Positions 50,075-51,943 of a DNA stretch of 51,943 nt are shown one piece after another (positions within the stretch are counted from its first letter, which is position 1; each line of letters opens with the position of its first letter). Source of the DNA: Desulfobacterales bacterium (lineage in GTDB: Bacteria > Desulfobacterota > Desulfobacteria > Desulfobacterales > SpSt-501). The notes beneath the pieces are model-generated. The model saw only the letters and a list, made by a program, of their open reading frames with translations. It was not told where the DNA came from and did not search any database. The position numbers were made by a program, and so were the translations under genes. The DNA lies in the NCBI GenBank assembly GCA_030834695.1, contig JAUQXK010000098.1, positions 1 to 51,943 of the forward strand, written 5' to 3'.

Positions 50075-51712
50075 ATGGCCATGCTGAACGCCGCCGCCAC
50101 CATCGAACCGCCTCAGAATGAAACCACTCTGTCTTACGGTTCGGGCAGCCTGGAGCGAAGTCGGATATCATCCACCCTGAGCGATTTCAGAAGCCGGGAA
50201 ATCGAAATCCCCTTGATCATCGGCGGCCGCGAGGTGCGAACCGGCCGCACGGCCGCCTGCCTCGTTCCCCACGACCACCGCCACCGCCTGGCTGTCTACC
50301 ATACGGCCGGCCCGGAGGAAGCCGCCATGGCCGTCGGGGCCGCCCGCAAGGCGTCCAAAACCTGGGCCGCCATGGCCTGGGCGGACCGTCTGGCGATCTT
50401 CCTGAAGGCCGCCGATCTGATCGCGGGACCTCACCGCATGCGGATCAATGCCGCCACCATGCTGGGCCAGGGAAAAAACGTCTATCAGGCCGAGATCGAC
50501 GCCGCCTGCGAAAGCGCCGATTTCCTGCGGTTCTACTGCTGGAATGCCGCCCGTTTGTTCGGCCTGCAGCCCATCTCCTCCGCGGGCGTCTGGAACCAGA
50601 TGGAATACCGGCCGTTGGAAGGGTTCGTCTTTGCGATTTCGCCCTTCAATTTCACCGCCCTCGGCGTCAACCTCACCGCCGCTCCCGCCCTGCTCGGCAA
50701 TGCCGTGATCTGGAAACCGTCCTCCTCGGCGGTCTACTCATCTTATCACCTGATGCGGATTTTTCATGAAGCCGGGTTGCCCGACGGCGTCATCAATTTT
50801 CTACCAGGCCCCGCCAGCCAGATAGGCCCGGTGCTGTTGAAACATCCCGAACTGGCCGGCGTGCATTTCACCGGGTCCACCGAGGTGTTTCGAGAAATCT
50901 GGAAAACAGTCGGCACCCATATCGAAGGCTACCGCACCTATCCCCGGCTGGTGGGCGAAACCGGCGGCAAGGACTTCATCTTCGTCCACCCGTCCGCCGA
51001 CGCTCAAGCCGTTGCCGTCGCCATGGTGCGCGGCGCCTTCGAGTATCAGGGGCAGAAATGCTCGGCCGCCTCTCGGGCCTACATCCCCAAATCGATGTGG
51101 ACGTCCCTCAAGGATCTGCTGTTGGAGATGATCGGCTCGATCCGTGTGGGCCCGCCGGAAGACTTTTCCAATTTCGTCAATGCCGTCATCGACAGGGCCG
51201 CCTTCGACAAGATTGTCGGCTACATCGAGTTCGCGCGCAAAGCGCCCGACGCCGAGATCGTCGCCGGAGGCAGCTATGACGACCGCATCGGCTATTTCAT
51301 CCACCCGACGATCATCGTAACCGAAAAACCCGATTTCAAGACGATGGCGGAAGAGATCTTCGGCCCGGTGCTGACCGTGTTCCTCTATGATGACGACCGC
51401 TACGAGGAAACCCTGCAGATCTGCGACCAGACCTCGCCCTACGCCTTGACCGGCTCCATCTTCGCCCGCGAACGACAGGCCATCGTCGTCGCCAAGCGCA
51501 TCCTGGTGAACGCCGCCGGCAATTTCTACATCAACGACAAGCCCACCGGCGCCATGATCGGCCAGCAACCCTTCGGCGGCAGCCGGGCCTCGGGGACCAA
51601 CGACAAGGCCGGCACCCTGCTCAACCTGCTGCGCTGGGTCAGCCCGCGCACGATCAAGGAAACCTTCGTTCCGGCAACCGACTATCGCTATCCTTTCATG
51701 CAGCCCGATTGA
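50075..51712 (+). CDS. 1-pyrroline-5-carboxylate (glutamate semialdehyde) dehydrogenase
   Basis: 545 residues of the ALDH superfamily, PruA/ALDH4 branch. Catalytic Cys lies in YQGQKCSAASRAYIPKS, the general-base Glu in RLVGETGGKDF, and the cofactor loop in FTGSTEVFREIW. Branch-specific stretches are FYINDKPTGAMIGQQPFGGS and RASGTNDKAG. It oxidises glutamate semialdehyde to glutamate with NAD, the last step of proline degradation. No proline dehydrogenase is fused or adjacent here. ATG 50075 has AAGGA upstream. It stands between two Mo/W genes without an obvious functional link. Confidence 0.92.
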   Translation: MAMLNAAATIEPPQNETTLSYGSGSLERSRISSTLSDFRSREIEIPLIIGGREVRTGRTAACLVPHDHRHRLAVYHTAGPEEAAMAVGAARKASKTWAAMAWADRLAIFLKAADLIAGPHRMRINAATMLGQGKNVYQAEIDAACESADFLRFYCWNAARLFGLQPISSAGVWNQMEYRPLEGFVFAISPFNFTALGVNLTAAPALLGNAVIWKPSSSAVYSSYHLMRIFHEAGLPDGVINFLPGPASQIGPVLLKHPELAGVHFTGSTEVFREIWKTVGTHIEGYRTYPRLVGETGGKDFIFVHPSADAQAVAVAMVRGAFEYQGQKCSAASRAYIPKSMWTSLKDLLLEMIGSIRVGPPEDFSNFVNAVIDRAAFDKIVGYIEFARKAPDAEIVAGGSYDDRIGYFIHPTIIVTEKPDFKTMAEEIFGPVLTVFLYDDDRYEETLQICDQTSPYALTGSIFARERQAIVVAKRILVNAAGNFYINDKPTGAMIGQQPFGGSRASGTNDKAGTLLNLLRWVSPRTIKETFVPATDYRYPFMQPD

Positions 51713-51813
51713 CCTGCCAACGCACCGACTCGTGCCGCTTTCCGAGTTCCCATTGACGAGAAAACGAAGTGAACGATTGCTGGGCTTCAGTTGAAAGGCT
51801 AAGAGAGGACTGA

Positions 51814-51943
51814 ATGAAGAAGATTCGACTGCGCGTAAACGGAACCTATCGTGAGCTGATCGTCGATGCGGAAACCGTTCTGCTGGAGGTGCTGAGGGAG
51901 GACCTGCGCTTGACCGGGGCCAAGCAGTCCTGCGACCGCAAGG
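51814..51943 (+). CDS. Molybdenum hydroxylase 2Fe-2S domain, N-terminal fragment (runs off the window)
   Basis: 43 codons from ATG 51814 to the window end: MKKIRLRVNGTYRELIVDAE, then VLLEVLREDLRLTGAKQSCD. This is the start of the ferredoxin-like domain of a xanthine dehydrogenase/Mop-type protein, ending at the first cluster Cys. Whether it is a separate small subunit or a full Mop-like chain cannot be told. AGAGAGGA precedes it. It makes a third molybdenum hydroxylase in the window. Confidence 0.85.
   Translation, partial: MKKIRLRVNGTYRELIVDAETVLLEVLREDLRLTGAKQSCDRK

Noticed and set aside
1-51943. CRISPR arrays, tRNA/rRNA genes and insertion sequences
   Set aside because: No regularly spaced repeats, cloverleaf-like segments, rRNA stretches or transposase genes were seen; the only sizeable repeat is the modE-like/leader duplication.

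Overview
The window looks like chromosomal DNA of a strictly anaerobic, Gram-negative, high-GC Desulfobacterota (sulfate-reducer-like) bacterium. The evidence is: two formate dehydrogenases read through an in-frame TGA (selenocysteine); a Desulfovibrio-type Mop aldehyde oxidoreductase; a TunR-like regulator (recombinase fold plus two molbindin domains); an outer-membrane porin; and a gene order from Mop to an NTP transferase-HD fusion that, from memory, matches DVU1559-DVU1551 of Desulfovibrio vulgaris.

Layout. 1-875: end of a sensor kinase and its response regulator. 1002-8528 (minus): ArsR-type regulator, ABC-2 exporter pair, ECF sigma/anti-sigma, a Spy/CpxP-like periplasmic protein and a MacB/FtsX-type ABC system with two paralogous permeases. 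8684-10620 (minus): TrmO, a NifX-like protein, an unannotated remnant of a DUF134/UPF0251 gene, and a SEC-C methionine aminopeptidase. 10733-18362: oxyanion block with TunR divergent from a MOT1-type transporter, a porin, a lone TupA, ModABC and a small AbrB-like protein. 18402-24560 (minus): three-subunit molybdenum hydroxylase with a ThiS/MoaD-like protein and its E1-like partner, a histidine phosphatase and an unknown protein. 24982-29452: MoeA-like protein, one-domain ModE-like regulator, Mop. 29554-38177: eight genes with overlapping start and stop codons (dicluster flavoprotein, small CxxC protein, methyltransferase, C_GCAxxG_C_C protein, radical SAM protein, AMP ligase, XdhC, NTP transferase-HD), followed by a decayed second modE-like gene. 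38827-43723: periplasmic Sec-formate dehydrogenase FdhAB and FdhE. 43832-49987: third ModE-like protein, FmdE-like protein, an orphan cytoplasmic molybdopterin oxidoreductase and a second Sec-formate dehydrogenase. 50075-51943: P5C dehydrogenase and the start of another molybdenum hydroxylase.

Almost everything from 10.7 kb onward concerns taking up, sensing, maturing or using molybdenum/tungsten. The strongest new observation is a palindrome, TATGyC-N6-GrCATA, found upstream of modABC, the AbrB-like gene, mop, both Sec-formate dehydrogenases and (degenerate) the FmdE/oxidoreductase pair, which looks like the operator of a local Mo/W regulon. The most interesting gene system is the 29.5-38.2 kb operon, whose joint function is not known to me. 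A modE-like gene plus leader has been duplicated in front of both mop and fdhA, and one gene copy has decayed.
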